A DNA stretch of 64,000 nt from Candidatus Alistipes faecigallinarum (GTDB lineage: Bacteria > Bacteroidota > Bacteroidia > Bacteroidales > Rikenellaceae). Shown piece by piece: positions 26,001-36,763 of this stretch (positions are counted from its first letter, which is position 1; each line of letters opens with the position of its first letter). The stretch is taken from NCBI GenBank assembly GCA_019115605.1, contig DXDG01000016.1, forward strand, positions 62,001 to 126,000. The letters are read 5' to 3'. Both the position numbers and the translations under genes were made by a program. The notes under the pieces were generated by a model that worked only from the letters and a program-made list of their open reading frames with translations, did no database searches and was not told the DNA's origin.

Positions 26001-28001
26001 TTACCGCGTGATGCGGGCCGCGAAGCCGCCGCCCGGGGCGAGCTTCACGCGGAGCTTTCCGTCCGAGGGGAGTGTCGAGCATTCGCGCCGGTAGTCGCGG
26101 GCCACGCGGGCGGCATTGACTCCGTCGCTGAAGCTCTCGACCTGCCACGGCCCTGCGCCGAGGAACGAGAGGTCGAGTTCCAGTTCGCGGGCGTCCCATC
26201 CCGTCAGGGCACCGACATACCATACGTCGCCCGCGCGGCGTGCCACGGAGATGTACTCGCCGACGGCATTCTTCAGCGGCACGGTCTCGTCCCATACGGT
26301 GGGAATCGCCGCGATGAAGTCGAGCGTCTCCCGCTCGCGGAGGTAGTTCGAGGGCGAGTCGCTCAACATGTTGAGCGGCGACTCGAAGACGACATACTCG
26401 GCCACCTGGCGGCTGCGCGTGCCCTGGCTCATCGGCTCGCCGTGCACGGGGCGGTAGTTCTCCTTCGTGGCGTTGCGCATGGCACCCTGCGTATAGTCCA
26501 CCGGACCGGCGGCCATGCGGATGAAGGGCATCGTAACGTCGTAGGTTACCATGTCGGTGGTCGTCGGCGACCATTTCATGTTCTCCAGGCCGAAGACACC
26601 TTCGAAGTTGAGGACGTTGGGCCAGGTGCGGTTCATGCCTGCGGGCTTGAAGATTCCGTGGAAGTCGAGAATCAGGTGGTATTGGGCGCAGAGCTCCGCG
26701 GCACGGTGCAGGAAACGTACGACCTGCTGGTCGTCGCGGTTCATGTAGTCCACCTTGAAGCCCTTGATGCCCATCTCGGCGTAGTGCTTCACGGCCTGCT
26801 CCATGCCGTTCTCGAAGGGGGCGTGTCCGGCCCAGAGCAGGATGCCGACGCCGCGCTCGCGGCCGTAGGCCACCAGCTCCTCGAGATCCATCTCGGGCAC
26901 GACCTGCATCAGGTCGGCCGGGCCGTTCACGGACCAGCCGTCGTCGATGAGGATGTACTCCAGACCGTTCTGTGCGGCGAAGTCGATGTAGTACTTGTAG
27001 GTCCGGGTGTTGATGCCCGCCTCGAAATCGACGCCGTAGAGGTTCAGGGCGTGCCACCAGTCCCAGGCCACCTTGCCGGGTCGGATCCACGACGTATCGT
27101 CGATCTTCGACGGCGGGGCCAGCCGGTAGGTCATGTCCGATGCGAGCAGGTCGGAATCCTCGCGGGCGTAGACCATCACGCGCCACGGGAAGGTGCGTGT
27201 GCCCTCGGTGCGGGCGATGTAGTCCTCCCGGTCGAGGACGATCTGCTGCTGGTTGTTGTAGCCGCTCGGATTGGCAACGGTGTGGGGATAGGTCGCCAGC
27301 ACGCCGCGCAGCTGCGGCTTCTCGGCCGACGAGGCCAGGAACAGGCCCGGGTAGTCCCTCAGATCCGATTCGGTGAGGAGCAGCTTGCTGCCTTCGGGCC
27401 CTTCGATGAGCACGGGAAGGAACATCAGCCGCCGCACATCGAGCTGCGTCATGGGCAGCTTGACGTAGGTGTTCTCAAAGGCGTTCGAGAACTGCCATTC
27501 GAAATCGCGCAATTCGGTGCGGTACACATAGGGGGCGTAGGTCGTGAAGTCGGCCGGGAAGTTGAACTCCGCCTGTTCGTTCTCGACGGTGATCTCCCCC
27601 TTTTTGCGCGTCTCGAAACGATAGGCCATGCCGTCGTCGTAGAGGCGTACGACCAGGCTGTAGTCGCCGCGGAAGGCGAGTGCCAGCTCGTTGTAGTGGT
27701 CGCGGACCTGTGCCTTTTTGTAGAAGTGGGCGTCAAACGTCTCGTCGGCCGAACGCTTTTTGGCCTTGACGACCCTGGGATCGCGTCCCAGCACCTCGCC
27801 GCCGGCGAGCGTCATCGCAACGGGCGAGGGGTTCAGTAGCGCCTTCCCGTCGGCCGAGAGGGCGATCCGGATCTCCGTATCGACCGCAACGGTTCCCTGC
27901 AGGGTGCCGTCCGGCGAGGTGATCGTGTAGTTTTTCGGTGCCGCAAGGACTGCCGGGGTGCTTGCCAGACCGAGGAGCAGCATCAGTGATTTGAAGGACA
28001 T
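26001..28001 (-). CDS. Glycoside hydrolase family 97, retaining (alpha-galactosidase-like)
   Basis: The 666-residue protein has a signal peptide (MSFKSLMLLLGLASTPAVLA), an N-terminal beta-sandwich to about 290, a (beta/alpha)8 barrel at about 300-560 and a C-terminal beta domain, the standard GH97 plan. In GH97 the inverting SusB-type enzymes use two Glu residues as base, while retaining members use an Asp nucleophile. Here GIKGFKVDYM places Asp at 418, close to the known nucleophile position of the retaining B. thetaiotaomicron enzyme, and NFEG places a candidate acid/base at E467. A retaining alpha-galactosidase is therefore favoured. It acts in the periplasm on plant or host alpha-galactosides. 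No SusCD pair is adjacent. Confidence 0.9.
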   Translation of the reverse strand: MSFKSLMLLLGLASTPAVLAAPKNYTITSPDGTLQGTVAVDTEIRIALSADGKALLNPSPVAMTLAGGEVLGRDPRVVKAKKRSADETFDAHFYKKAQVRDHYNELALAFRGDYSLVVRLYDDGMAYRFETRKKGEITVENEQAEFNFPADFTTYAPYVYRTELRDFEWQFSNAFENTYVKLPMTQLDVRRLMFLPVLIEGPEGSKLLLTESDLRDYPGLFLASSAEKPQLRGVLATYPHTVANPSGYNNQQQIVLDREDYIARTEGTRTFPWRVMVYAREDSDLLASDMTYRLAPPSKIDDTSWIRPGKVAWDWWHALNLYGVDFEAGINTRTYKYYIDFAAQNGLEYILIDDGWSVNGPADLMQVVPEMDLEELVAYGRERGVGILLWAGHAPFENGMEQAVKHYAEMGIKGFKVDYMNRDDQQVVRFLHRAAELCAQYHLILDFHGIFKPAGMNRTWPNVLNFEGVFGLENMKWSPTTTDMVTYDVTMPFIRMAAGPVDYTQGAMRNATKENYRPVHGEPMSQGTRSRQVAEYVVFESPLNMLSDSPSNYLRERETLDFIAAIPTVWDETVPLKNAVGEYISVARRAGDVWYVGALTGWDARELELDLSFLGAGPWQVESFSDGVNAARVARDYRRECSTLPSDGKLRVKLAPGGGFAARITR

Positions 28002-28312
28002 GGGTGTTCAGGTTAATTATGTAAGTAAAATATTTTTCCTTGAGCGTCCGTTTGGTGTGGAAAAACGGGCTGTTTTCCCGGTTTTTGCCGCACAACTTGG
28101 CAAAGTTAATCGAAATTCTCCGTACTTCGTGGCGGGACGGGCGATATTTCGTGAACTTTTTTCGGTTTTCGCTCTCTCCGGCGTTGGACGGAAGGCGCCG
28201 CGGAGGCGGCTGCGCCCCTCTTTGCGGGTGTGTACGGGAAAATCCTCGGGATGCGGCTTCCGGTATTGGCGAATTTTTCGTATCTTTGTGTGGCGAAGAA
28301 AGCAAATTTCGT
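28002..28312. promoter_or_regulatory. Divergent promoter region between GH97 and the Ala/Pro-rich gene
   Basis: No gene is seen in these 311 bases. TAACTTTG on the minus strand (28101-28108) is a likely -7 element for GH97, giving a leader of about 95 bases. TATCTTTG on the plus strand (28281-28288) lies 24 bases before the ATG at 28313 and decides that start, since the longer open frame would begin upstream of its own promoter. Confidence 0.6.
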
Positions 28313-29605
28313 ATGCATATGGATCTGGAACGTTTGCAGGGCGATCTGCGGCGGCTGACGGAGATCGTCGGCGGCTGGGACGCTTCGAAGGAGATAGATG
28401 CACTGGAGCGCGATCTGGTGCTTGAGAAGTTGCGCGGTCTGTATGAGGCGGTCCGTTTCGGGATGCCCGTTGCGGCGCCTGCGGAGCCGGCCGTGGGGGA
28501 GGCCTCCGCGCCGATCGATCTTGGGGAGGTGCTCTCGCTCGATCCGCTGTCCGATCTGCCGGCGCCTGACGCCGAGGCGCTTCCGGAGGTGCAGCTTCCC
28601 TTCGAGGAGGTGCTCTCCACCGTCTCGGAGCCCGAGATGGTCTCCGTGCTTGAGGCCGCTGCGGAACAGACCGCGGAACAGAGCACGTCGCCGGCCGGCA
28701 GCGATGCCGCGACCCCGGATGCCGACAAGCCGGATGGTCGCGAACAGACCCGGTCGTCCGGGCCCGAGACAGCCGCCCCCGCGCCGGAACCCGACGGGAA
28801 GACCGCCTCGGAATTCCTCGCCGCAGCGTCGGCGGAGATCCCCTCGCCGGAACCTCTTGCCGCTGCCGCGGCGGAGCCCGTTGCGCCGGCTCCCGCTGCG
28901 GAGCCTGCACCCGAGGACCCCGAATCGCCGGCCGTGGAGGCCTTTATCAGCGCTTCGGTGGCCGAATCGACGCATGAAACGGCACCTTCCGACCCCGATG
29001 CAAATCCGGACCAACCCCATGAAAAGTCCGCCGCCCAGACCCTGTTCGGGGTGGAGGAGCCTGCATCGCGCCATCGCCACAAGCAGCGGGTCATCATGTC
29101 GCTCTACGGATCCGACACGCCGGAGCACACGCCGGTGACCCCGACCCGGGAAGCCGCTCCGGCCGAACCCGTGACGGAACCGGCGCCGGCCCATAAGCCC
29201 GTGCATCCCGTGCATGCGACGACCGAGACTCCAGCCGAGACCCCAGCCCCGGCCACGACCCTTTCGGATGCGGCTGCGGCGGGTGCCGTGTTGGGCGAGG
29301 TGATCAATGCAAACGTGCATACGCTGGCCGACACGATCGCCCCGCCGCACGATATCGCCTCGGAGCTGCGGCGCAGCGAACCCGTTACGGATCTGCACCG
29401 GGCCATCGGCATCAACGACAAGTTCCTCATGATCCGCGACCTGTTCGGCGGCGACGGTGAGGCGTTCGAACGGGCGATCGAGGCCCTCAACGGTTTCGAC
29501 AACCTCGACGACTGCATGATCTACGTGGCCGAGAACTACGCCTGGAACGCCAACTCCGACGGAGCGAAGCTGCTTATGGAGCTTCTCGAACGCAAATTCG
29601 CCTGA
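28313..29605 (+). CDS. Hypothetical protein with Ala/Pro/Glu-rich linker and conserved C-terminal domain
   Basis: Started at 28313 the product has 430 residues. A helical N-terminus (LERLQGDLRRLTEIVGGWDA) is followed by about 250 residues of low complexity rich in Ala, Pro, Glu and Thr, probably disordered. A well-ordered helical C-terminal domain begins near 355 (LHRAIGINDKFLMIRDLFGG, then FERAIEALNGFDN). That C-terminal pattern is familiar from uncharacterised Bacteroidota proteins. No signal peptide is seen. The stop is 5 bases before rsmI, so they are likely co-transcribed. Function is unknown. The long disordered linker suggests a tether between an N-terminal anchor and a C-terminal binding domain. 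Confidence 0.75.
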   Translation: MHMDLERLQGDLRRLTEIVGGWDASKEIDALERDLVLEKLRGLYEAVRFGMPVAAPAEPAVGEASAPIDLGEVLSLDPLSDLPAPDAEALPEVQLPFEEVLSTVSEPEMVSVLEAAAEQTAEQSTSPAGSDAATPDADKPDGREQTRSSGPETAAPAPEPDGKTASEFLAAASAEIPSPEPLAAAAAEPVAPAPAAEPAPEDPESPAVEAFISASVAESTHETAPSDPDANPDQPHEKSAAQTLFGVEEPASRHRHKQRVIMSLYGSDTPEHTPVTPTREAAPAEPVTEPAPAHKPVHPVHATTETPAETPAPATTLSDAAAAGAVLGEVINANVHTLADTIAPPHDIASELRRSEPVTDLHRAIGINDKFLMIRDLFGGDGEAFERAIEALNGFDNLDDCMIYVAENYAWNANSDGAKLLMELLERKFA

Positions 29606-29610
29606 TCCGC

Positions 29611-30306
29611 ATGGCCAAACTCTATATCGTGCCGACGCCGATCGGCAATCTGGACGACATCACGCTGCGCGCGATCAACGTGTTGCGCGGGGTCGATTTC
29701 ATTCTGGCCGAGGATACGCGGACGAGCTCCGTGCTGCTCAAGCATCTCGGCATCGAGAAACGGCTTTACGCGCACCACAAGTTCAACGAACACGCCACGG
29801 TGGCGGCCGTGGCGGCGGAGATCGCCGCGGGACGCGATGCGGCGCTCATCTCGGATGCCGGGACCCCGGGCATCTCCGATCCGGGTTTCCTGCTCGTGCG
29901 CACCTGCGTCGAGGCGGGGATCGAGGTCGAGACCCTGCCGGGCGCCACGGCGCTGATCCCGGCGCTCGTCCAGAGCGGCTTCCCGTGCGACCGCTTCTGC
30001 TTCGAGGGATTCCTGCCGCAGAAGAAGGGACGCATGAAGCACCTGCAGGCCCTTGCCGACGAGGAGCGCACGATGGTCTTTTATGAATCGCCCTACCGGG
30101 TGGTCAAGTGCCTCGAACAGTTTGCCGAGACGTTCGGCGCGGATCGCCGCATCTCCGTGTCGCGCGAGCTGACCAAGAAATTCGAGCAGACGCTGCGCGG
30201 CACCGTTGCCGAGCTGTTGGAACACTTCTGGACGACGGAACCCAAGGGCGAATTCGTGATCGTCGTCTCGGGCCGTCCCAAAAATCGCAACGCCGAAGAG
30301 TTATGA
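29611..30306 (+). CDS. rsmI: 16S rRNA (cytidine-1402-2'-O)-methyltransferase RsmI
   Basis: The 231-residue tetrapyrrole-methylase-fold enzyme shows the RsmI N-terminus (LYIVPTPIGNLDDITLRA), the AEDTRTSSVLL segment, SDAGTPGISDPG and LPGATALIPALVQSG, all signature regions. It methylates the 2'-OH of C1402 in 16S rRNA using SAM, tuning decoding at the P site. It is the second gene of a plus-strand unit. Its stop overlaps the next start (ATGA at 30303-30306), implying translational coupling to the acyltransferase. Confidence 0.95.
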   Translation: MAKLYIVPTPIGNLDDITLRAINVLRGVDFILAEDTRTSSVLLKHLGIEKRLYAHHKFNEHATVAAVAAEIAAGRDAALISDAGTPGISDPGFLLVRTCVEAGIEVETLPGATALIPALVQSGFPCDRFCFEGFLPQKKGRMKHLQALADEERTMVFYESPYRVVKCLEQFAETFGADRRISVSRELTKKFEQTLRGTVAELLEHFWTTEPKGEFVIVVSGRPKNRNAEEL

Positions 30307-31223
30307 GCAAGAAACGGACGGAACTGAACCTGCTGCAGCGGATCTGGCTGGAGATACTCTGGGTCCTGGCGCGCCTGTTCGCCGTATTGCCCTACTGGTT
30401 CAAGTACTACGTCGTCGAGAATCTGATCTTCTTCATCCTGTATTACTGCCTGCGCTACCGGAGGTCGGTCGTCGACCGCAATCTGCGCAACTCCTTCCCC
30501 GAAAAGAGCGCCGCGGAGCTGGCCGTGATCCGGCGCCGCTTCTACCTCACGCTGGCCGAGCTCTTCGTCGATACGGTCGATCTGGCCCACATGACGCCCG
30601 CAAAGGGGCGGCGGATCCTCAAGGTGCGGGGGCTCGACGAGCACCTTGCGAAGGTCGCGGGCCGCAACTGGATCGCCATGACGGCCCATTTCGGATGCTG
30701 GGAGTACTGCTCCTTCTGGGGTATTTACGTTCCGTCGCAGATCGTTGTGGCGGTCTATCATCCGCTGGAGAGTCCCGTGGCCGATGCCCTCTACAAGCGG
30801 CTGCGCCGGGGCGACTACGCCACGCCCGTTCCGATGAAGGAGTGTCTGCGCTTCTACCTGCACCACAGCGAAGAGGGCTTCGCCGGCCGGAACCTGGTGC
30901 TGGGACTTATCGCCGACCAGAATCCCCCGCGGCGTCCCGACAGCCACTGGTTCCGCTTCCTCAACCAGGATACGATCTTCTTCGACGGCGGCGAGAAGCT
31001 GGCGCTGCGCTGCCACCTTCCGGTCTATTTCGTCCGGATGGACCGCCTGCGCCGCGGCCGTTACGAGATGTCGTTCGTCCCGCTCTATGACGGCGAGGAG
31101 GAGGTGGCACCCAACGAGATTACCGAACGTTACGTTCGCGAACTGGAGCGCGTGATCTGCGAGCGGCCCGAACTCTGGATCTGGTCGCACCGCCGCTGGA
31201 AACACAAACGTACCCATGCCTGA
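30303..31223 (+). CDS. LpxL/HtrB-family lipid A late acyltransferase
   Basis: The 306-residue product has an N-terminal hydrophobic helix (FAVLPYWFKYYVVENLIFFI), then the HX4E acyltransferase motif (TAHFGCWEYC), the downstream GLIADQNPPR segment and RRWKHKR near the C-terminus. These belong to the LpxL/LpxM family, which adds secondary acyl chains to lipid A at the inner membrane. Bacteroidota lipid A is usually penta-acylated and one such enzyme per genome is common. The ATG was chosen because it overlaps the rsmI stop. The final 8 bases overlap the glycosyltransferase start, so rsmI, this gene and the next are one coupled unit. Confidence 0.9.
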   Translation: MSKKRTELNLLQRIWLEILWVLARLFAVLPYWFKYYVVENLIFFILYYCLRYRRSVVDRNLRNSFPEKSAAELAVIRRRFYLTLAELFVDTVDLAHMTPAKGRRILKVRGLDEHLAKVAGRNWIAMTAHFGCWEYCSFWGIYVPSQIVVAVYHPLESPVADALYKRLRRGDYATPVPMKECLRFYLHHSEEGFAGRNLVLGLIADQNPPRRPDSHWFRFLNQDTIFFDGGEKLALRCHLPVYFVRMDRLRRGRYEMSFVPLYDGEEEVAPNEITERYVRELERVICERPELWIWSHRRWKHKRTHA

Positions 31224-32226
31224 CGTCAAGATCGTTATCCTGAACTGGAACGGAGAGGCGCACCTGCGCCGTTTTCTGCCGAGCGTCGTGGCGGCAGCGC
31301 CTGCCGGCGTGGAGATCGTCGTGGCCGACAACGGCTCGACGGACGGTTCGCTGGCGCTGCTGGCAAGCGGGTTCCCGACGGTCCGCGTCGTGCGTCTCGA
31401 TGCCAACTACGGCTTTGCCGGAGGCTACAACCGGGCGCTGGAGCAGATCGAAGCGGACATTTTCGTGCTGTTGAACTCCGATGTCGAAACACCCGCCGGA
31501 TGGCTCGAACCGCTGCTCGAATGCCTTGAACGGAATCCCGACGTGGCGGTGGTGTCGCCCAAGCTGATCTCCTGCCTCGAACGCGAGAAGTTCGAATATG
31601 CCGGAGCGTCGGGCGGCTTCATCGACTTTCTGGGCTATCCCTTCTGCCGGGGCCGTATCCTGCGCACGGTCGAGGAGGACCGGGGCCAGTACGACGACGA
31701 GCGCGACGTCTTCTGGGTGAGCGGAGCGGCCTTCTGCTGCCGGGCCGGGGTCTTCCGGGCACTGGGCGGCTTCGATGCCGACTTTTTCGCCCATATGGAG
31801 GAGATCGACCTTTGCTGGCGGATGCAGCTGGCGGGCTGTCGCGTGCGGGTGGTTCCCCGCAGCGTGGTCTATCACCTCGGCGGCGGCACGTTGCAGACCG
31901 ACTCGCCGTCGAAGGTCTTCTACAACCATCGCAACAACCTGGCGATGCTCTTCAAGTGCGCAACGCCTGCGCAACGGATCGTCGTGGCATTGCTGCGCCC
32001 GGGGCTCGACCTGCTGGCGGCCCTGTCGTACCTCATGCAGGGGCGTGCCGACAATTTCCGGGCGGTATTCCGCGCCTGGCGGGACTTTCTCCGGTGGCAT
32101 CCGGTGCTGTCGCACAAGCGGCGGGCGATCCAAGCCGCAAGACGGAGCGAGTCGAAGCATATCTACGCCGGATCGATCCTCGTGCGTTATTTTCTGGGTC
32201 GACGGGTGTTCGGCGAAATGATGTGA
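31216..32226 (+). CDS. Glycosyltransferase family 2 (rhamnosyl/GlcNAc-type)
   Basis: The 336-residue enzyme starts with the GT2 nucleotide-binding strand (KIVILNWNGEAHLRRFLPSV), followed by VVADNGSTDGS, the DXD-like LLNSDVETP, and the acceptor-side segment FDADFFAHMEEIDLCWRMQ, where E-E-x-D supplies the likely catalytic base. The C-terminal part has basic and hydrophobic helices for membrane association. It most resembles WbbL-like transferases acting on lipid-linked envelope glycans. It overlaps the acyltransferase gene by 8 bases, consistent with a role in the outer-membrane glycolipid pathway. The sugar and acceptor cannot be assigned. Confidence 0.88.
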   Translation: MPDVKIVILNWNGEAHLRRFLPSVVAAAPAGVEIVVADNGSTDGSLALLASGFPTVRVVRLDANYGFAGGYNRALEQIEADIFVLLNSDVETPAGWLEPLLECLERNPDVAVVSPKLISCLEREKFEYAGASGGFIDFLGYPFCRGRILRTVEEDRGQYDDERDVFWVSGAAFCCRAGVFRALGGFDADFFAHMEEIDLCWRMQLAGCRVRVVPRSVVYHLGGGTLQTDSPSKVFYNHRNNLAMLFKCATPAQRIVVALLRPGLDLLAALSYLMQGRADNFRAVFRAWRDFLRWHPVLSHKRRAIQAARRSESKHIYAGSILVRYFLGRRVFGEMM

Positions 32227-32326
32227 TCTTCCGGGCGTAAGTTCCGGGTCATGTAAGTGGGTGATGATTGTGGGAATCTTCGCCCGTTTTTTTGCGGATG
32301 CAGTTGCCGGACCGTCGGAAAAAACG

Positions 32327-32334
32327 TATCTTTA
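32327..32334 (+). promoter_or_regulatory. Promoter -7 element TATCTTTA
   Basis: TATCTTTA differs at the last base from TAnnTTTG and lies 26 bases before the ATG at 32361, matching the spacing of other promoters in this window. Confidence 0.45.
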
Positions 32335-32360
32335 TTCCGCCCGAATCATCCTGAAGAGTC

Positions 32361-33182
32361 ATGAAACGGATCCTTTTCCTGCTGGCGGCATTGTGGATCG
32401 CGGTGCCGTCGTTTGCCACGATGCAGATGACCGAACGACTGATCGTGGGGCGCGATACGCTGTCGATGCTTGCCTGCCCGCTTGAGTATGCCGACAGTAC
32501 GATGCGGATGCGTCTCGACGAGCGTCTGAAAGAGGCGGATGTTCCCGTCAATACGGCCTGCTGGCGCGGCTATGTGGGCTGTTGGAGGCTGGAGAAGGGG
32601 CAGCTGTGGCTCGAACGGGTGTATACCTGTACGGATATACCCCTTTTCACGGCCGAGGAGCTTTTCCCGGAATGGGCCGAAGGGGGACGGGTCCGTGCAT
32701 CGTGGTTCAGCGGCGAGATCTGTTACGGCCGGGGCGAAGTGATCTGTTACGGGCGTCGTGCCATTTTTGAAGAGGAGTGGGCAGCTACCGTTGAAGCGGG
32801 TAAGGTCGGTCCGACCCGCCATTTCCGGAACCGGGCGTATAAGCAGGGTGTCGATTTGCAGGAGAATCACCTCCGGTTATGCGAGGCGTTCGACCGGCTC
32901 GGACCGACGGATTCGCTGCCGCCGTTTTTGTCCTTTTCCGTGCATTTCGCCGCGGATTCCACGGGACGCCCGGTTCGGATCCTGAAATCTACGCTCTTTC
33001 TGGCAAGAGATAGCATCCTCACGGATCCCTCCGACCCGTTGGTGCAACGGGCCCGGAGGGCATTCATGGAGTCTACGCGCTGGGATGCCTGCTGGGTCCA
33101 CGGAGCGTGGCAGGAGTCGTACTACTTTCTTCCGTTGCGGCGCAACGGCGCTCCCTGGAAGTCCCGGGGAAATACGCGCTGA
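32361..33182 (+). CDS. Secreted hypothetical protein
   Basis: The 273-residue protein has a signal peptide (MKRILFLLAALWIAVPSFA) and no further membrane segment. It contains scattered Cys residues (about 7 in the mature part) and a C-terminal half (FLSFSVHFAADSTGRPVRIL ... ARRAFMESTRW) that resembles a TonB-C or energy-transducer-like fold: a polar strand followed by a helix leading to a final strand. That resemblance is weak. It is expressed alone from its own promoter and ends at a bidirectional terminator shared with glnS. Periplasmic location is likely and function is unknown. Confidence 0.7.
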   Translation: MKRILFLLAALWIAVPSFATMQMTERLIVGRDTLSMLACPLEYADSTMRMRLDERLKEADVPVNTACWRGYVGCWRLEKGQLWLERVYTCTDIPLFTAEELFPEWAEGGRVRASWFSGEICYGRGEVICYGRRAIFEEEWAATVEAGKVGPTRHFRNRAYKQGVDLQENHLRLCEAFDRLGPTDSLPPFLSFSVHFAADSTGRPVRILKSTLFLARDSILTDPSDPLVQRARRAFMESTRWDACWVHGAWQESYYFLPLRRNGAPWKSRGNTR

Positions 33183-33205
33183 TCGCTTCCCGGTATGGCG
33201 TAAAG

Positions 33206-33240
33206 AAGGCGGAGATTTTCTGAAAATCTCCGCCTTCTTC
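33206..33240. terminator. Bidirectional terminator between convergent genes
   Basis: A 13-bp perfect stem (AAGGCGGAGATTT at 33206-33218 with 33224-33236) with a 5-base loop sits between the secreted protein gene and glnS. Flanks of CTTC and its complement make it only moderately T-rich on either side. Confidence 0.6.
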
Positions 33241-33264
33241 GGTTGTGAGGCCGTCCGTCCGATC

Positions 33265-34947
<1,683 letters not shown>

Positions 34948-34997
34948 ATTGTGTTGCGTTGTTTTTGATTTTGACGTCTGAATCTATATTGGTCCCG

Positions 34998-36092
34998 CTA
35001 TTTGCGTCTCATGCCGAACATCCGCTGGATGTCCACCGAGAGCTTGACCATCTGCTGCGTTCCGAGACCCGTGCCGTCGTAGTGGAAGACCATGCCGGCC
35101 TCGACATGCACCGTGTCGTCAAAGAACTTGCGGTCGTAACCCACCCACGTGCGGTTGTAGACATGCTCCGTGGTGGCGTAGAAGGCCTCGCCGGCATAGA
35201 GCCCGTCGGCTCCGTAGGTGAGTCCCGTTGCGGGGTTGGCCGTTTCGTTGCGCAGCGGCTGGAGGTTCTCTCCCAGATAGAGGTTGTTCTCGATCTTCAG
35301 ACCCCAGCGGCTGATCTTCAGGTCGATCTGCCCGCCGCAGGGCTTCTTCCACTCATGGTCGAGGCTGCGGGCCCGCTGCGGGGCGAAGAGCATCCCGGCC
35401 TTGACGTCGAAGTCGAAGAAGGCCTCGAACTCCCAACCCACGAAGGGATTGACCAGCAGGTTGTCCGTCACGTTCTCGTTGAGCTTCGACCCGGCAAAGT
35501 GGAACATCGAGAAGGCGTATCCGAAGTAGAATCCGCGGTCAAACGTGTAGCGGCCTGCGGAGAGGATGCGGAACATCTCGCGCGAGGCTTCGGAGTACAT
35601 GCCCTCCCAGTCGATGGCCATCTCGACATAGCTCTTTTCGCGCTGCGTCGAGACGTAGCGCCCGAGGAATCCCGAGAGACGGTTGTGGTAGAAGGCCACC
35701 GAGTCGCTGATGAGCGCCTGCGAATATTCGCCCATGAGCTCCTTGCGGTCGAAGATACCCGCTGCGGCCGTGACGTTGCGCGTCGCGAAGCGGTAGTACA
35801 TCAACGGCTTGACGTCGCTCAGGAAGGGTTCGCGGGGACCGTTGTGCTGTCCGAAGTTCTGCAGCATGTCCACGCCGAAGACCAGGCGGTTCTTCTCCTG
35901 CCACTCGATTCCCACACGGGGCGTGAGGCGGGCGCTGAAGAGCGTCTGCGACTCGTTGAAGGTGTTGTTGGCATATTCGCGGTTGTCGAAACGCGTGGCG
36001 AAGTCGGCGCCGACGAGGATCTGCTGTGCCCGGAGTCCTCCTCCGCAGATGCAGAGAGCGGCGGCAAGCGTCAGAAGTTTTCGGAACTGCAT
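34998..36092 (-). CDS. Outer-membrane beta-barrel protein, uncharacterised
   Basis: The 364-residue protein has a signal peptide (MQFRKLLTLAAALCICGGGLRAQ). The mature protein is a run of short amphipathic strands with aromatic girdles (such as RFATRNVTAAAGIFD and FYFGYAFSMFHFAG), consistent with a 12-16-strand barrel. It has no plug domain, so it is not a TonB receptor. No enzyme motif is seen. It lies 50 bases upstream of glnS on the same strand but has its own promoter at 36115-36122. An outer-membrane location is well supported; the substrate is not. Confidence 0.75.
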   Translation of the reverse strand: MQFRKLLTLAAALCICGGGLRAQQILVGADFATRFDNREYANNTFNESQTLFSARLTPRVGIEWQEKNRLVFGVDMLQNFGQHNGPREPFLSDVKPLMYYRFATRNVTAAAGIFDRKELMGEYSQALISDSVAFYHNRLSGFLGRYVSTQREKSYVEMAIDWEGMYSEASREMFRILSAGRYTFDRGFYFGYAFSMFHFAGSKLNENVTDNLLVNPFVGWEFEAFFDFDVKAGMLFAPQRARSLDHEWKKPCGGQIDLKISRWGLKIENNLYLGENLQPLRNETANPATGLTYGADGLYAGEAFYATTEHVYNRTWVGYDRKFFDDTVHVEAGMVFHYDGTGLGTQQMVKLSVDIQRMFGMRRK

Positions 36093-36114
36093 AATTTCTT
36101 TAGCGTTGAGGCCC

Positions 36115-36152
36115 CAAAAATAGGGAAAATATTTTTTATTTGACTACTTTTG
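36115..36152. promoter_or_regulatory. Divergent promoter pair: TATTTTTG (minus, 36115-36122) and TACTTTTG (plus, 36145-36152)
   Basis: Both elements fit TAnnTTTG. The minus copy lies 22 bases before the barrel ATG. The plus copy lies 26 bases before the methyltransferase ATG at 36179 and supports that start over the longer open frame. Confidence 0.5.
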
Positions 36153-36178
36153 ACGCCGAAATCATCCAAAAAACGGGA

Positions 36179-36715
36179 ATGCGTAAAATTACCAACGAAG
36201 AACTCGGGCGCCCGACCCCGGAGCAGTTTGCCGCGATGGCGAAGATGCCCGTTGCGGTGGTGCTGGACAACGTCCGCTCGGCGCAGAACGTCGGGGCCTT
36301 TTTCCGCACGGGAGACGCCTTCGCCGTGGAGCGGATCCTGCTGTGCGGTATCACGGCGACGCCGCCTCTGCGCGAGATCCACAAGACGGCGCTCGGGGCC
36401 GAGCTGACCGTGCCGTGGAGCCATTGCGACTCGACCGAGGCGTGCATCGACCGTCTGCATGCTGAAGGATACCGGGTCTATGCCGTCGAGCAGGTCGAGG
36501 GTGCCGAGATGCTCGATGCCTTCACGCCCGAGGAGGGGGTGCGCTATGCGCTGGTCTTCGGCAACGAGGTCGACGGGGTAGGGCAGCAGGCCGTGGACCG
36601 CTGCGACGGGGCGCTGGAGATCCCGCAGGTCGGCACCAAGCACTCGATCAACGTATCGGTTTCGGGCGGCGTGGTGCTGTGGCACTTTTTCCGCCGGCTC
36701 CGGCCCCTGGGGTGA
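36179..36715 (+). CDS. SpoU-family (SPOUT) RNA 2'-O-methyltransferase
   Basis: The 178-residue protein is a compact SpoU methyltransferase. Motif 1 is VVLDNVRSAQNVGAFFRT, motif 2 is ALVFGNEVDGVGQQ and motif 3 is LEIPQVGTKHSINVSVSGG, which together form the trefoil-knot SAM site. There is no N-terminal RNA-binding extension, so it is nearer the TrmL/TrmH-core type than RlmB. It most likely methylates a ribose in tRNA or rRNA; the exact target cannot be given. It precedes panB by 109 bases but panB has its own promoter, so they are probably separate. Confidence 0.9.
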   Translation: MRKITNEELGRPTPEQFAAMAKMPVAVVLDNVRSAQNVGAFFRTGDAFAVERILLCGITATPPLREIHKTALGAELTVPWSHCDSTEACIDRLHAEGYRVYAVEQVEGAEMLDAFTPEEGVRYALVFGNEVDGVGQQAVDRCDGALEIPQVGTKHSINVSVSGGVVLWHFFRRLRPLG

Positions 36716-36763
36716 TCCTCCGGCCGAGTTGCGGGAGCCGCTTCCGCGCGGAATGAAAAAAAT

